In this document: in pieces, positions 38,393 through 50,118 of the stretch
Layout: each line of letters opens with the position of its first letter
How positions within the stretch are numbered: position 1 is the first letter of the stretch
DNA from: Tritrichomonas musculus
Lineage: Eukaryota > Parabasalia > Tritrichomonadida > Tritrichomonadidae
Reading direction: 5' to 3'
Length of the DNA: 64,000 nucleotides
Assembly (NCBI GenBank): GCA_039105265.1
Contig: JAPFFF010000002.1
Span: 6,572,001 to 6,636,000, forward strand
The notes under the pieces: generated by a model
Seen by the model: the letters and a program-made list of their open reading frames with translations, nothing else
The model's database searches: none
Told to the model about the DNA's origin: nothing
Program-made: the position numbers and the translations under genes

Positions 38393-41300
38393 TTAGGATG
38401 TGCTAGTTAACTCACATTCTGAATATGATAATTGAGTAACAGTTTTAGATTTGACATACCAAAAAACAACAAAAGCGCAAATTCCAATAAAAACAAGGCA
38501 GCAAAGAACAATGCCTGTGATTATTCCACCGGTCAATTTATTATTTTCTACTTGTTTTGCAGTCACAATGAGCAATGTTACTTCATCCTTTTCAATACAT
38601 TTGTATGTTATATCATTTTTCAATCCATCATTATAGACGATTCTTTTCCCCAATTCTACGCATCTAGGAAAAGATGGTGATCCGATGATTGGAAAATTGA
38701 CAATATCAATTTTCCTGACATTTGGACCATTTAAAAGCACAATATTTGATGGTATAGAATTGAATTTATCTTCAAAGAAAATGACAGGTTTTTCTAAATA
38801 ATCGAAAATTCCTGATTTTTCGATAATTATTGTAAATTTGGATTCATCAAGAGCATTTGAATTTCCTTCCAAAAATAAATTAGAATTATCATAAACATTC
38901 AAATTTCCAAAAATGTTTGCATTTGTCAATGTTATTTGTGAATTAGAATGACAAAGAATTAATTCTCTAAATAATATATTAATGTTATTCACATTTTTTT
39001 CCTCGAGAAAAACTGAATTTTCGACAATTTGGGAAACTTTAAAACTCGATTTCCTAAACATCAACAAATGTGTAAAAGAAACTATCTTGACTGCCAACGA
39101 TACAAAAATGCAAAAATCATCACGACGGTTGTGAACTTCCCTTAAATTTAATCTGGCATCATTGAAAGGGTAACTGATTGTAATTCTTCCATTTGAAATA
39201 TTATTAAAAAAACTTAAAGGAACGTCGTTTTTTGATATTGAAACTGTTGGTGAAAAAGCAGACGAAATCCCAATTTTTGACTTGATTACATTCTTATCAA
39301 TGATTATCGTTGATTCTTTTTTAGATGCAACAAAATAAAGTATTTGTGAAGACGCACATTTTCTGTTTTCTTTGATGATGATGCTTGTCTTATGAAAGTT
39401 TATCATAATGAGGGATGCATTCTTTGCATCAATGACTTTTTCAGAAATCCTGATTTCGCTCTCTTCAAGTGAATTGAATCCATTGTCTGTTATCTCAATG
39501 ATTTCTGAGGTTGTGTTTATGTACTCGACAATAGACTCTTCGATGTCGTCCTCAGATGGAACTTCTGTGTATGAGATGGATGCTGCTTCGGTAAATTCAT
39601 CAAAACTTGTTGCTTCTGTTTCTGTTTGCTCGTTTATTCCAGTTGATTTATAGGGAGTTTGAGTGCTTGTGATAGGTTTTATGCCACTTATTGAACTTGT
39701 GGCAATAACTGTTTCTGGAGTTATTCTGCTCGTTTCTAATGTGCCTTCGTACTCGTTTGTGCTTTTTTCTGTGATATCAAAACTGCTCTCGATTATTTCT
39801 GAAGCACTCTCAGCTTCTTCAGATATGCTTTTTGATGGCTCAGGGATGATTCCAAGTTCAGAACTGCTTTCTCCTGTTTCATAGATGCTTCTGGTTTCTT
39901 CAGAAATGCTTTCGGTTGCTTCTGAACTACTTTCAATTTCTTCTGAGCTACTTATAATTACTTCTGAATTACTTTCTGGTTCTTCAATTTTATCATGACT
40001 ACTTACTATTCCATCTGAACTGTTTTCTATTTCTGAACTGCTTTCAATTATTGAACTACTTTCAAATTCATCTGAACTGCTTTCTATCTCTGAACTGCTT
40101 TCAATTATTGAACTACTTTCAATTTCTGAGATACTTTCTATTTCATCTGAACTGCTTTCAATTATTGAACTACTTTCAAATTCATCTGAACTGCTTTCTA
40201 TCTCTGAACTGCTTTCAATTATTGAACTACTTTCAATTTCTGAGATACTTTCTATTTCATCTGAACTGCTTTCTATTTCTGAACTGCTTTCAATTATTGA
40301 ACTGCTTTCTATTTCTGAACTACTTTCAATTTCTGAACTGCTTTCTATTTCTGAACTGCTTTCTATTTCTGAACTGCTTTCTATTTCTGAACTGCTTTCT
40401 ATTTCTGAACTACTTTCAATTATTGAACTACTTTCAATTTCTGAGATACTTTCTATTTCTGAACTGCTTTCTATTTCTGAACTGCTTTCAATTATTGAAC
40501 TACTTTCAATTATTGAACTACTTTCAATTATTGAACTACTTTCAATTTCTGAGATACTTTCAAATTCATCTGAACTGCTTTTTATTTCTGAACTGCTTTC
40601 AATTATTGAACTACTTTCAATTATTGAACTATTTTCAATTTCTGAGATACTTTCAAATTCATCTGAACTGCTTTTTATTTCTGAACTGCTTTCTATTTCT
40701 GAACTGCTTTCTATTTCTGAACTGCTTTCTATTTCTGAACTACTTTCAATTTCTGAACTACTTTCAATTTCTGAACTGCTTTCTATTTCTGAACTGCTTT
40801 CTATTTCTGAACTGCTTTCTATTTCTGAACTACTTTCAATTATTGAACTACTTTCAATTTCTGAGATACTTTCTATTTCTGAACTGCTTTCTATTTCTGA
40901 ACTGCTTTCAATTATTGAACTGCTTTCAATTATTGAACTACTTTCAATTATTGAACTACTTTCAATTATTGAACTACTTTCAATTTCTGAGATACTTTCA
41001 AATTCATCTGAACTGCTTTTTATTTCTGAACTGCTTTCAATTATTGAACTACTTTCAATTATTGAACTATTTTCAATTTCTGAGATACTTTCAAATTCAT
41101 CTGAACTGCTTTTTATTTCTGAACTGCTTTCTATTTCTGAACTGCTTTCTATTTCTGAACTGCTTTCTATTTCTGAACTACTTTCAATTTCTGAACTACT
41201 TTCAATTTCTGAACTGCTTTCTATTTCTGAACTGCTTTCTATTTCTGAACTGCTTTCTATTTCTGAACTACTTTCAATTATTGAACTACTTTCAATTTCT

Positions 41301-43573
41301 GAGATACTTTCTATTTCTGAACTGCTTTCTATTTCTGAACTGCTTTCAATTATTGAACTGCTTTCAATTATTGAACTACTTTCAATTATTGAACTACTTT
41401 CAATTATTGAACTACTTTCAATTTCTGAGATACTTTCAAATTCATCTGAACTGCTTTTTATTTCTGAACTGCTTTCAATTATTGAACTACTTTCAATTAT
41501 TGAACTATTTTCAATTTCTGAGATACTTTCAAATTCATCTGAACTGCTTTTTATTTCTGAACTGCTTTCTATTTCTGAACTGCTTTCTATTTCTGAACTG
41601 CTTTCTATTTCTGAACTGCTTTCAATTATTGAACTACTTTCAATTATTGAACTACTTTCAATTTCTGAACTGCTTTCTATTTCTGAACTGCTTTCTATTT
41701 CTGAACTGCTTTCTATTTCTGAACTGCTTTCAATTATTGAACTACTTTCAATTATTGAACTACTTTCAATTATTGAACTGCTTTCTATTTCTGAGATACT
41801 TTCTATTTCATCTGAACTGCTTTCTATTTCTGAACTGCTTTCAATTATTGAACTACTTTCAATTTCTGAGATACTTTCAAATTCATCTGAACTGCTTTTT
41901 ATTTCTGAACTGCTTTCTATTTCTGAACTGCTTTCTATTTCATCTGAACTGCTTTCTATTTCATCTGAACTGCTTTCTATTTCATCTGAACTGCTTTCTA
42001 TTTCATCTGAACTGCTTTCTATTTCTGAACTGCTTTCTATTTCTGAACTGCTTTCTATTTCATCTGAACTGCTTTCTATTTCATCTGAACTGCTTTCTAT
42101 TTCATCTGAACTGCTTTCTATTTCATCTGAACTGCTTTCTATTTCATCTGAACTGCTTTCTATTTCATCTGAACTGCTTTCTATTTCATCTGAACTGCTT
42201 TCTATTTCATCTGAACTGCTTTCTATTTCTGAACTGCTTTCAATTATTGAACTGCTTTCTATTTCTGAACTGCTTTCAATTATTGAACTGCTTTCTATTT
42301 CTGAACTGCTTTCTATTTCTGAACTGCTTTCTATTTCTGAACTGCTTTCTATTTCTGAACTGCTTTCTATTTCATCTGAACTGCTTTCTATTTCATCTGA
42401 ACTGCTTTCTATTTCATCTGAACTGCTTTCTATTTCATCTGAACTGCTTTCTATTTCATCTGAACTGCTTTCTATTTCTGAGATATTTTCAAATTCATCT
42501 GAACGGCTTTCAATTTCTGAGCTACTTTTAATTATTAAATTGCTCTCAATTTCATATGAGCTACTTTCAACTTCATCTGAACTACTTTCCACCATTTCAC
42601 TGATACTGTCTATTAATTCTGTATCACTTTCAATTGTTTCTGTACTTTCTGCTGTCTCTGAAAAGCTGTCAATTATTTCCGATACACTCACAATTTCTTC
42701 AGAGCTTGATTCGTCTATCATTGAGCTGCTCTCCTCTGGCTGTATTAAAGCTGTTTTCAGCCTGCAAAAAGTGCCATCTCTGTAATCCTCTGTTACGTAG
42801 ACAGTGATTGAGTTGAGGTCCTGGTCTGGGAAAGCCAGCGGGCATGTCGGCTGTTTTGTTCCATAGAAATAAATTTGTGTAATTTTTGAATACTGGAAAA
42901 CGTTTGGTCCGATTTCTGTAATTGAATCGGGGACCCGAATTGGACCCTCTAAACTGTAGCAATATTGAAATGCAATTTCTCCTATTTTTTTTAATTTATC
43001 GTTGAATTTTATCGAATTTATACCCGTACAATTGTAAAATGCATGTATTCCGATTTCAATAACCGACTCCGGAATAACTAATTCTCCTCTTAATCCAATG
43101 CATCTTGAAAATGCTGATTCTGGAATTAATTCTAAATTGTTGCTAATTTTAACTGAAGGTAAAAGGTCACATCTTATAAAAACATATGTGCCGAGAGATA
43201 CAACTGAGTCGGGAATAATAATTTCTTCTTGGATTTGCCAGCAAAATGCAAAAGTATGATACCCAATTGTTTCTACTTTTTTCCCTAGTTTTATAGATGT
43301 TAATTTTGTGCAATATTGAAAAGCCCAATCATCAATATTAATTACATTATCTGGAATAATTAACGGGCCCATAAAATTACTGCAATTAAAAAAAGCATTT
43401 TTGGATATGGTCACTAAAGAGCTAGGTAAAGATAAAGTAATCATCTTTGAGCAAAAATAATATGCTTTACTTTCAATTACTGTGGTTCCTTCAGGTATAA
43501 CTACATTTTCTTGGCAAGTGGATAAAGAGAGAGATGTAAAAGCTGTAATTAACAGTAACAACTTTCTAAAAAT
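38393..43573 (-). CDS. Giant BspA-type surface protein with Ser/Glu repeat stalk
   Basis: About 1725 residues. A signal peptide (K-L-L-L-L-I-T-A-F-T-S-L-S-L-S) is followed by about ten BspA/TpLRR repeats (to about residue 250). Then comes a stalk of about 900 residues built of E-S-S-S-E-I, E-S-S-S-I-I and E-S-S-S-D-E-I units, a beta-rich region, one membrane span near residues 1677-1702 (G-I-I-T-G-I-V-L-C-C-L-V-F-I) and a short tail. This is a type I surface protein, a likely adhesin by family analogy; the acidic Ser repeats fit CK2-type phosphorylation (inference). No ATG precedes the signal peptide: the frame opens after a TGA with ATT at 43573 and TTG at 43561, the first ATG lying inside the LRRs. 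Confidence 0.85.
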   Translation of the reverse strand: MFRKLLLLITAFTSLSLSTCQENVVIPEGTTVIESKAYYFCSKMITLSLPSSLVTISKNAFFNCSNFMGPLIIPDNVINIDDWAFQYCTKLTSIKLGKKVETIGYHTFAFCWQIQEEIIIPDSVVSLGTYVFIRCDLLPSVKISNNLELIPESAFSRCIGLRGELVIPESVIEIGIHAFYNCTGINSIKFNDKLKKIGEIAFQYCYSLEGPIRVPDSITEIGPNVFQYSKITQIYFYGTKQPTCPLAFPDQDLNSITVYVTEDYRDGTFCRLKTALIQPEESSSMIDESSSEEIVSVSEIIDSFSETAESTETIESDTELIDSISEMVESSSDEVESSSYEIESNLIIKSSSEIESRSDEFENISEIESSSDEIESSSDEIESSSDEIESSSDEIESSSDEIESSSEIESSSEIESSSEIESSSEIESSSIIESSSEIESSSIIESSSEIESSSDEIESSSDEIESSSDEIESSSDEIESSSDEIESSSDEIESSSDEIESSSDEIESSSEIESSSEIESSSDEIESSSDEIESSSDEIESSSDEIESSSEIESSSEIKSSSDEFESISEIESSSIIESSSEIESSSDEIESISEIESSSIIESSSIIESSSIIESSSEIESSSEIESSSEIESSSEIESSSIIESSSIIESSSEIESSSEIESSSEIESSSEIKSSSDEFESISEIENSSIIESSSIIESSSEIKSSSDEFESISEIESSSIIESSSIIESSSIIESSSIIESSSEIESSSEIESISEIESSSIIESSSEIESSSEIESSSEIESSSEIESSSEIESSSEIESSSEIESSSEIESSSEIKSSSDEFESISEIENSSIIESSSIIESSSEIKSSSDEFESISEIESSSIIESSSIIESSSIIESSSIIESSSEIESSSEIESISEIESSSIIESSSEIESSSEIESSSEIESSSEIESSSEIESSSEIESSSEIESSSEIESSSEIKSSSDEFESISEIENSSIIESSSIIESSSEIKSSSDEFESISEIESSSIIESSSIIESSSIIESSSEIESSSEIESISEIESSSIIESSSEIESSSEIESSSEIESSSEIESSSEIESSSEIESSSIIESSSEIESSSDEIESISEIESSSIIESSSEIESSSDEFESSSIIESSSDEIESISEIESSSIIESSSEIESSSDEFESSSIIESSSEIENSSDGIVSSHDKIEEPESNSEVIISSSEEIESSSEATESISEETRSIYETGESSSELGIIPEPSKSISEEAESASEIIESSFDITEKSTNEYEGTLETSRITPETVIATSSISGIKPITSTQTPYKSTGINEQTETEATSFDEFTEAASISYTEVPSEDDIEESIVEYINTTSEIIEITDNGFNSLEESEIRISEKVIDAKNASLIMINFHKTSIIIKENRKCASSQILYFVASKKESTIIIDKNVIKSKIGISSAFSPTVSISKNDVPLSFFNNISNGRITISYPFNDARLNLREVHNRRDDFCIFVSLAVKIVSFTHLLMFRKSSFKVSQIVENSVFLEEKNVNNINILFRELILCHSNSQITLTNANIFGNLNVYDNSNLFLEGNSNALDESKFTIIIEKSGIFDYLEKPVIFFEDKFNSIPSNIVLLNGPNVRKIDIVNFPIIGSPSFPRCVELGKRIVYNDGLKNDITYKCIEKDEVTLLIVTAKQVENNKLTGGIITGIVLCCLVFIGICAFVVFWYVKSKTVTQLSYSECELTSTS
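39900..42600 (-). repeat. Coding minisatellite (18/21 bp) with 438-bp higher-order unit
   Basis: Units of 18 bp (E-I-E-S-S-S or I-I-E-S-S-S) and 21 bp (D-E-I-E-S-S-S) alternate in blocks. A block with landmark CAAATTCATCTGAACTGC recurs at 40561, 40999 and 41437, exactly 438 bp (146 codons) apart, with almost identical internal order, so whole blocks were duplicated. All variants keep frame. Confidence 0.9.
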
Positions 43574-45810
43574 ATTAAAGATGTTTTGAACAATTCAATT
43601 TATTGAAATTTCAAATGGATATTTTTTTTTTAATTTAATAAAATACAAAAATATTAATTAAACTTATTTTCATGATTTGATTTATCCTCAGAGAATAAAT
43701 TACTTTTGTTAAGAATTCAATTACTATCACAATTTCAGATTTTATGATTAATTTAAAATTACTTTTATTTTTTACTGTTTTATTATGTATAAAACTAATT
43801 AATTATTATTTTGTTAGATATTATATTATATAATAAAAATAAATTTGTCTTAATTATTTTATTTTCCAGTATTATAATGAAAATAATGGATATATATTAT
43901 AAAAAAAAAAATTTAAAGGAGTATTTAAACTAGTTATACAAAAGTAAAATATTTCAATTAGATTGAAAAAAATTATTTCATTTTTGTTTCCATAAATGTA
44001 TAATAAATTTTATATCATTAATATTATTTATTTTTTGTAAATTCTATGTTAGGATCATTGAAATAATTATTTGATTGAATTTTGTAAAATATTTTTTTTT
44101 CAATCATCTTCATAATTCATCGGAAATAACTATTTCAATCATCTTTTTCTTAAAATACAAAATAAATTAATTATAAATTTAAGTTAGTAAATAATAATGT
44201 ATAGATAAATAAAATTCATTTTACAATTTTTGCAATTATTATTATATATTCAGCAAAGAAAATTTTATAATTGTTCATCTACTTGTTTTATTTTTATCTT
44301 TTGGTGAAAATTGAAGCGAGTTCGAGAAGATTTTTTTAAAGTTTTATTAAAATATTTTCAATATAATCTATATTGAAAATTGAATATAAATGATTATATT
44401 AATTATATATAAAAATAATATTCTAATGTAATTAGAAATTTATCAAGATATATTTGTTTATTAAATATAAATAATTATGTTATTTTAATATTTATTTGTA
44501 AATCGAATAATGTTCACAATTTGAATAATTATATGAATATTTTGAATATAATTAAGAAATCAAAACCCACTTTTGATAAGTTTAAATACCGATTGTAAAT
44601 TATTTCTGAAGCATCAGTTTCAACTAACGTTATTTTTGTATTCTTGAAATATTTTGAAATATTCTAATTCTTTCTTGGCAACGTTCATTAAAATGGCCAA
44701 TGCATGAAACGAGGAGAAAATACACAATTGTCAGGTGTAAAATTCGAGATATTTTTTTTTTTTTAAAGAAATTATTGAAAAAACCTTATGATTAACATTA
44801 AGCAAATTAAATTATAATTATAATTTCTTTTAAATGTGAGTTTTTTGCAAAAAATTTAATAAAATGACAACAAATCGAAGAGTATTATTTCATATATATT
44901 ATTATCCGAGTACCCAAAATTAGAAATATGCAAGTAAGTTTTTGGAATTTATTGTTTTTATGATTTTGATTTTTTAAATTAAATAAATATTTTTTTGAAA
45001 AAAGTATAAGACAAAATTCCAGATACTTTTCAATATACTAGCGAAATAAATCGGTATTCAGCAAATATACTTGTTTAATATCAATTTTCAATATTAATAA
45101 TTGATTTGTTTTTCAGATATATATAACAAAGCCGAATTTTTTTATTTCGATAACGATTTTCGAATCAGGTTAATATGTTTGAAAAGATTACATTTTTATA
45201 TAATCTTTTTAAATTATATGGTAAATTAAAGTGTTATTGCAAAATATCATATACCAGTAAAAAAAATATTTTAATCGATTCTTTTGTTAAATAAAATTAT
45301 ATATATTAATTTTAAGCCATCAAAATATAATTCTGATATATTAAAACAAGGACATTTTCTTCTGGCTATTTATAATCTCAATATAATTGAAACCAATTCA
45401 AAAATTTCAATTCTAATTGAAATTTGAGTGCTTAGTATTTGGATTAGTTATCGCCAGTCCAATTATTTTTTTGGGTGAAAATTTCAAGTAATTGAATTGA
45501 ATATTAAAAAAAAAAAAAAAAAAAGATACAATTTTAACATTTGAAATTAGGATGGTTAATTGAGTAATCGATGTCATAATGTCACTTTTTATTTAATCAA
45601 TTATTGATACAGAGAACGGTTATCAGAAAAATCGAGAAAGTCGATAATTTGAATCTTGATCATAAATATTATTTCACATAGATATAACATTATTAACACG
45701 CTCACACTTTTATACTTGTATAGTGATTTCCAAGATATAACAAGCCAAAAAATAATAAAGATAAAATTTTTAATCAGTAATCTTTATTAGACTAATAATC
45801 ATAAGGTAGC
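43574..45810. other. Long AT-rich intergenic region
   Basis: 2.2 kb without a supported gene. An A tract lies at 45507-45524. A stretch near 45550-45655 has ATCGAT and TCGATAA motifs faintly like the TAGACTTG MITE interior, too weak to call. Confidence 0.55.
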
Positions 45811-47127
45811 TTATATAAGTGTTCCATAGATCTCAAATGAATCAACCATGAGATAATTATATCCATACCAATTTGGTCCTGTGAGCCGCATCCTGATGTA
45901 TTTGTATTCATTTGTGTTTTGCTGGTTCATTATGAATGTGTGAGCATAATTATACCCATTCAGATGAGGACAGTCGTCTTGCTTGTCGAGTGTCGCCCAC
46001 GACGAGTTGTCATTTGATCCTTCAATCACCCAGCTCTTCGGATTATAGCCATTCACGCCACCTGGATATGACCTGACAGTGTAGGCGGTTGCAGCGACTC
46101 GGCGCTCTTTGAAATCGAAGCACAGCCAACCGCCAGCAACATTCTGAGAGTAGAAGTAATAGTTTTGGTTGTCAAACAAGGCAACGCTGTGCGGCTGATA
46201 GTATTCATCACTATTAACAATTGTTGAAGCAGTGATGCTTACTTCATTGTCAATTTGGTTGTTTGACGCCTGTCTGAGGTGGTTGATGATTCCTTTGAAT
46301 TCGTTGTCGCCAGTCCATCCAAAATCAGCTCCTCGTGGCTTCACTTTCTTGTATCTCTTCACTTCACCGTCAAAACGGCCGCCTCCTTCAACATCACTTT
46401 CCAAACGCTTCACAATTTTCATCCACATCGGAGATGTCATGTCATTGCTGTCAAAAACTGACGTGAACTCTTTCATCGCTCCACTTGTCACATTTTCAAA
46501 AAGAACGGTTTCATACAATATTGAATACTTTACATTTTTTCCATACAAAAAGTTCACAAATCTGACAATTTGGTCCTCGCTCTCCAGCTGAAGGCACTCG
46601 TCACTCAGAATCATCATCAGTGTGTCTATCGAGAGCTCTTCGAGGTCTTCTTGGTGCTCGTTGCAAAGTTCGCTGAAATGTGATGCGATAAAAGCAATTT
46701 CGGCTGAAAAACGGTTATGGTAAAACTTTGAATGCTTTTCATGTTTTTTTATTAGAGTGAAAACGTTATCAACAGTGAGTTCAGTGGTTTCATTCTCATC
46801 TTGGTATTCGATCGAGTCTATGCCAAGGATTTCGATGAGTTCTAGAATAAATGGGAGTTGATCATCTGGGATATTATTTCGTTTAAAATTAAAAAGATTA
46901 AGAACGTGTGAAAAGTCCCCCTGTTGTTGCGTGTTGATTATAAATGTATCAAATGTCGGGTCATTCGAATGAATTCGACTAATTATTGGTGATAGAAGAT
47001 CTGAAACGACCTTGCTTATCTTGAATTCTTTACCATTAACTATAAATGAGAAGTCTTTATGGTAAACTTGAAGAGGGATGCCCATAACGCATGATGTCTT
47101 GAGTTGAATTTGGCTTGTCTGACTCAT
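45811..47127 (-). CDS. BTB-like / F5/8 type C domain protein, paralogue
   Basis: A 438-residue protein collinear with the 22710-24035 gene: the same BTB-like head (D-F-S-F-I-V-N-G-K-E-F-K-I-S-K-V-V-S-D-L-L-S-P), BACK-like middle (S-E-D-Q-I-V-R-F-V-N-F-L-Y-G-K-N-V-K-Y-S-I) and discoidin end (Y-F-Y-S-Q-N-V-A-G-G-W-L-C-F-D-F-K; S-W-V-I-E-G-S-N-D-N-S-S-W). Divergence is spread evenly, with the discoidin half best conserved. It has a shorter acidic loop than the paralogue before W-A-T-L-D-K-Q-D. Role unknown. Confidence 0.88.
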   Translation of the reverse strand: MSQTSQIQLKTSCVMGIPLQVYHKDFSFIVNGKEFKISKVVSDLLSPIISRIHSNDPTFDTFIINTQQQGDFSHVLNLFNFKRNNIPDDQLPFILELIEILGIDSIEYQDENETTELTVDNVFTLIKKHEKHSKFYHNRFSAEIAFIASHFSELCNEHQEDLEELSIDTLMMILSDECLQLESEDQIVRFVNFLYGKNVKYSILYETVLFENVTSGAMKEFTSVFDSNDMTSPMWMKIVKRLESDVEGGGRFDGEVKRYKKVKPRGADFGWTGDNEFKGIINHLRQASNNQIDNEVSITASTIVNSDEYYQPHSVALFDNQNYYFYSQNVAGGWLCFDFKERRVAATAYTVRSYPGGVNGYNPKSWVIEGSNDNSSWATLDKQDDCPHLNGYNYAHTFIMNQQNTNEYKYIRMRLTGPNWYGYNYLMVDSFEIYGTLI

Positions 47128-48933
47128 AAAAAAAATAATGACATGTGAAATAAAATATTGGCATAAAAATCAACCAATTGAATACTCATAAAATCTTATA
47201 AAATTTTAACATATTATTCATTTATCTTTGTCTATATTGAATAAGATCACTAATTTTTAAAATAATTAAAAATAACATTTAATTAATAAAAACAAAATTA
47301 ATAAATATTTATATTTTAAATGATTCGAAATATTAGCTGATTTTTAAAAAATGCATATTTTAAATTTTTTTATTGTTCTATTTATTGCCCTAATGATAAA
47401 TATCCATAATAAATTGTTTGATTTTTTTCAGGTTTTAATTTATGAATGGTCCAAATCATTATTTATCATGTAAATTGTTTGCAAAATCTTGAGAAATTGG
47501 CAGATAGATTTCAAAAGCTATACCTATCATTTATAATATAAATAAGGATAAATATATATTATTATTTATTTTTTAATTTACAACTACCAATTTTGTTATA
47601 TTTATAATTTAAAATGTATCAATTGTAAATTTTTTATTTCTCAATTAAACTGAAAATACAACTTTTTAAAAAACGTAATAAAACCAAACTATTTTCTTCA
47701 AAAATGTTAGCGAGTTATATATGTTATTACACATCATATATAAAAATTAATACAGTAAAAAAATTAAAATTTTTAGCATATGTTCCAAAGATAATTGCTA
47801 AACATTGCATTTTTAGACATTATCTACATTTTTCTCAAATAAAAATTAATGAAAAACAAAAATAAAGAGTTTTAACTAATAAGTAATATATGAATAATTA
47901 TTTTATTTAATTTATAATCAATAAATGTTAATTTCAAAATGTTTAAAAAAATTAATGCAATTCAATGAAAGCATTCAAAAAGTTATGAAATTCATAGAAA
48001 ATAATCATCCAAGATCTTATGTGTCAATTGGTCAGATTTTCACATATTTGTTTTATCTCCTATGAATAAATTAAAGCACCATAAAATGATTAAGTATCGA
48101 AGGCGAATAAAGAAAAAAAAATTGAGAGCATAACGATCATTTTAAAAATACCATTATCTTACAAAAAAATTTTAAAAAGTAGATTTTTATCTTAAATATA
48201 ATATTAAAAATATCACATTTATATAATAACAAATTTGTAATTCATATAAATAGCATATTTGTATAAAAATAGCTGAATTATTTAAAATACGTTTTTTTGA
48301 AACTTTTGCGTTTTATCACGTTTTTTTTAAATTAAAAATTTAAAATCTAATTTGAATATAAAAATTTGAGCTTGAAAATTATAGAAAAAACAAAATTATA
48401 TCTTATTCTATTATATTTATAGAAATAAAACCTAATAATAACCTAAAATGTAATCATTGTAAGATAATAACTTAAATATCCATACAGATAAAATGATTTT
48501 AATTTTGAATACATATTAAAATTTTGGTTATTCAATTAGAAAAAAATACAAATATATTATTGTTATTATAGTAAATTATTAAATTTTTAGTTGCAAACAT
48601 ACTTAATTATGATAACAAAATATAATATTAAAACATAATTATTTTTACATAATAATTATGGAGTTTTATCTATAAAGTAAGCTTGTCCTCCCTCTGTTTG
48701 ATTAAAAAAAAACTCTGGTAAATCAACTTGTTAAATATGAAAATTTTGTGTATCTAATAATTTATAAATCAATATAAATTTATTTTTCCAAAAAGTTAAT
48801 AAGCAGTGAATATACTTCTTTTTTAAATATTTGTAAAATTTTAAATATTTGTTTTATAAAACTTTTTGAGATCATTTTATAAAATGATAATTATATAATT
48901 AATTCAAATTTAATTGAATTTTTTATTATTCCC
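47128..48933. other. Long AT-rich intergenic region
   Basis: 1.8 kb between divergent genes; no gene or repeat recognised. AAAACTTTTTGAGATC stands at 48858-48873, 60-75 bp upstream of the next start. Confidence 0.5.
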
Positions 48934-50118
48934 ATGAATGATTATGACCTTTTTTTATATATAGGTATTTTAATGCTACCAACATGCATAGCACAGATTA
49001 TTCCACGCCTCAAAAGATGCAATACAGCACCATACTCAGCATTTTTTTTCTGCATATGCTGTAATGTTGGATTTGGATTTTTAATATATTATCTCATAGA
49101 CGAACAAAATCAGGAACAAACACTTTATTTAATATTAGCAATTGTATTTCTTGTTTTTGGATATCTTCCACAAATCGTACCTTTTTCAATTTTTTGCTGT
49201 CCCACGTCATTTGAAGGCAACTTTTTAATCAACAAAGAAATATTTGGCAAGCTAGAAAACAGTCAAGATTTCTTCAACAAACTTTCACAAAATCGCGTAT
49301 TTGCGCCAGTAATCACTGTTCATTGCGAAGCCTCACACGATGATCATTACATTACAACCACTCGAGACTCAAAAGGAAGATCGACCACTGAACATCGCAA
49401 CAGGGAAGTTGTCACATACAGAAACAGTCAAATCTTCCGTTACAACTCGTGGCAAGAAGGAGGGAATCCAATTCGAGTCGATAAAGGGACATCTTTAATT
49501 CATTGTGTTTTTACGGTTTCTTTCAAACTTGACCAAGAGGCCAAAAATGCTCTGAATTGGCTTCGTGATTATATGAGACGTGATGCCTTAAATCACGATA
49601 GAAAAGTTCGTGTTTGGACGAATTTTGAAGTTCCTGGAATGACGAAAACTTTGTGTGGAACAACGATGCAAAACGATAAGGATTTGCCTTGTGCTGTCAC
49701 TTTTCTATCGTCTTGTTTTGGTAGGTTTATTTTTATGCTGATGACGCTGATTGGTTATCAAAGCATAATCGACGCAGTCTGGTGCGCACAAGGCGAAAGA
49801 TTGAGGCTGAAATTGGTTAAGAAAATTTCAATGCAACCGAAAAATAACCGTAATTTTGGTTTGAGAGCAGGTTATTTGGAAAATGATTTTGAGGCAGCTG
49901 AGAATACTTTTCATGTGGATAACTTGCAGGCTCCTCTGATTCCGCCAAATTACCAGCAGCCTTTCCAGTTCGACAGCAATGCGAATTACAACAATTACAT
50001 GAATTCGCCTTATTATCAGAATTTTGCACAAAGTAATTACGGAACACAGAATGAAAATTGTCCTCAGTTTTATGAAGTTGATCCTATTCCTATAAATTCA
50101 AACAAGCCTAAACAATAA
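48934..50118 (+). CDS. TMEM151-like membrane protein
   Basis: A 394-residue protein. Membrane segments lie at about residues 6-22, 35-55 and 63-88, and another at about 238-262 (F-G-R-F-I-F-M-L-M-T-L-I-G-Y). The region between reads V-H-C-E-A-S-H-D-D-H-Y-I-T-T-T-R, then R-E-V-V-T-Y-R-N-S-Q-I-F-R-Y-N-S-W, resembling the histidine/Arg-rich core of TMEM151 proteins. The last 90 residues are Asn/Gln/Tyr-rich and probably disordered. Its function, like that of TMEM151 elsewhere, is not known. Codon choice is richer in GC than its flanks, supporting a real gene. Confidence 0.7.
   Translation: MNDYDLFLYIGILMLPTCIAQIIPRLKRCNTAPYSAFFFCICCNVGFGFLIYYLIDEQNQEQTLYLILAIVFLVFGYLPQIVPFSIFCCPTSFEGNFLINKEIFGKLENSQDFFNKLSQNRVFAPVITVHCEASHDDHYITTTRDSKGRSTTEHRNREVVTYRNSQIFRYNSWQEGGNPIRVDKGTSLIHCVFTVSFKLDQEAKNALNWLRDYMRRDALNHDRKVRVWTNFEVPGMTKTLCGTTMQNDKDLPCAVTFLSSCFGRFIFMLMTLIGYQSIIDAVWCAQGERLRLKLVKKISMQPKNNRNFGLRAGYLENDFEAAENTFHVDNLQAPLIPPNYQQPFQFDSNANYNNYMNSPYYQNFAQSNYGTQNENCPQFYEVDPIPINSNKPKQ

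Noticed and set aside
40051-42531. 826-codon plus-strand open frame (N-C-F-L-F-L repeats)
   Set aside because: It is the antisense reading of the Ser/Glu repeat; periodic DNA without stops opens several frames. The minus frame has signal peptide, LRRs and membrane span.
43574-45810. Hidden gene in the long gap
   Set aside because: Both strands are saturated with stops and no family motif was seen.
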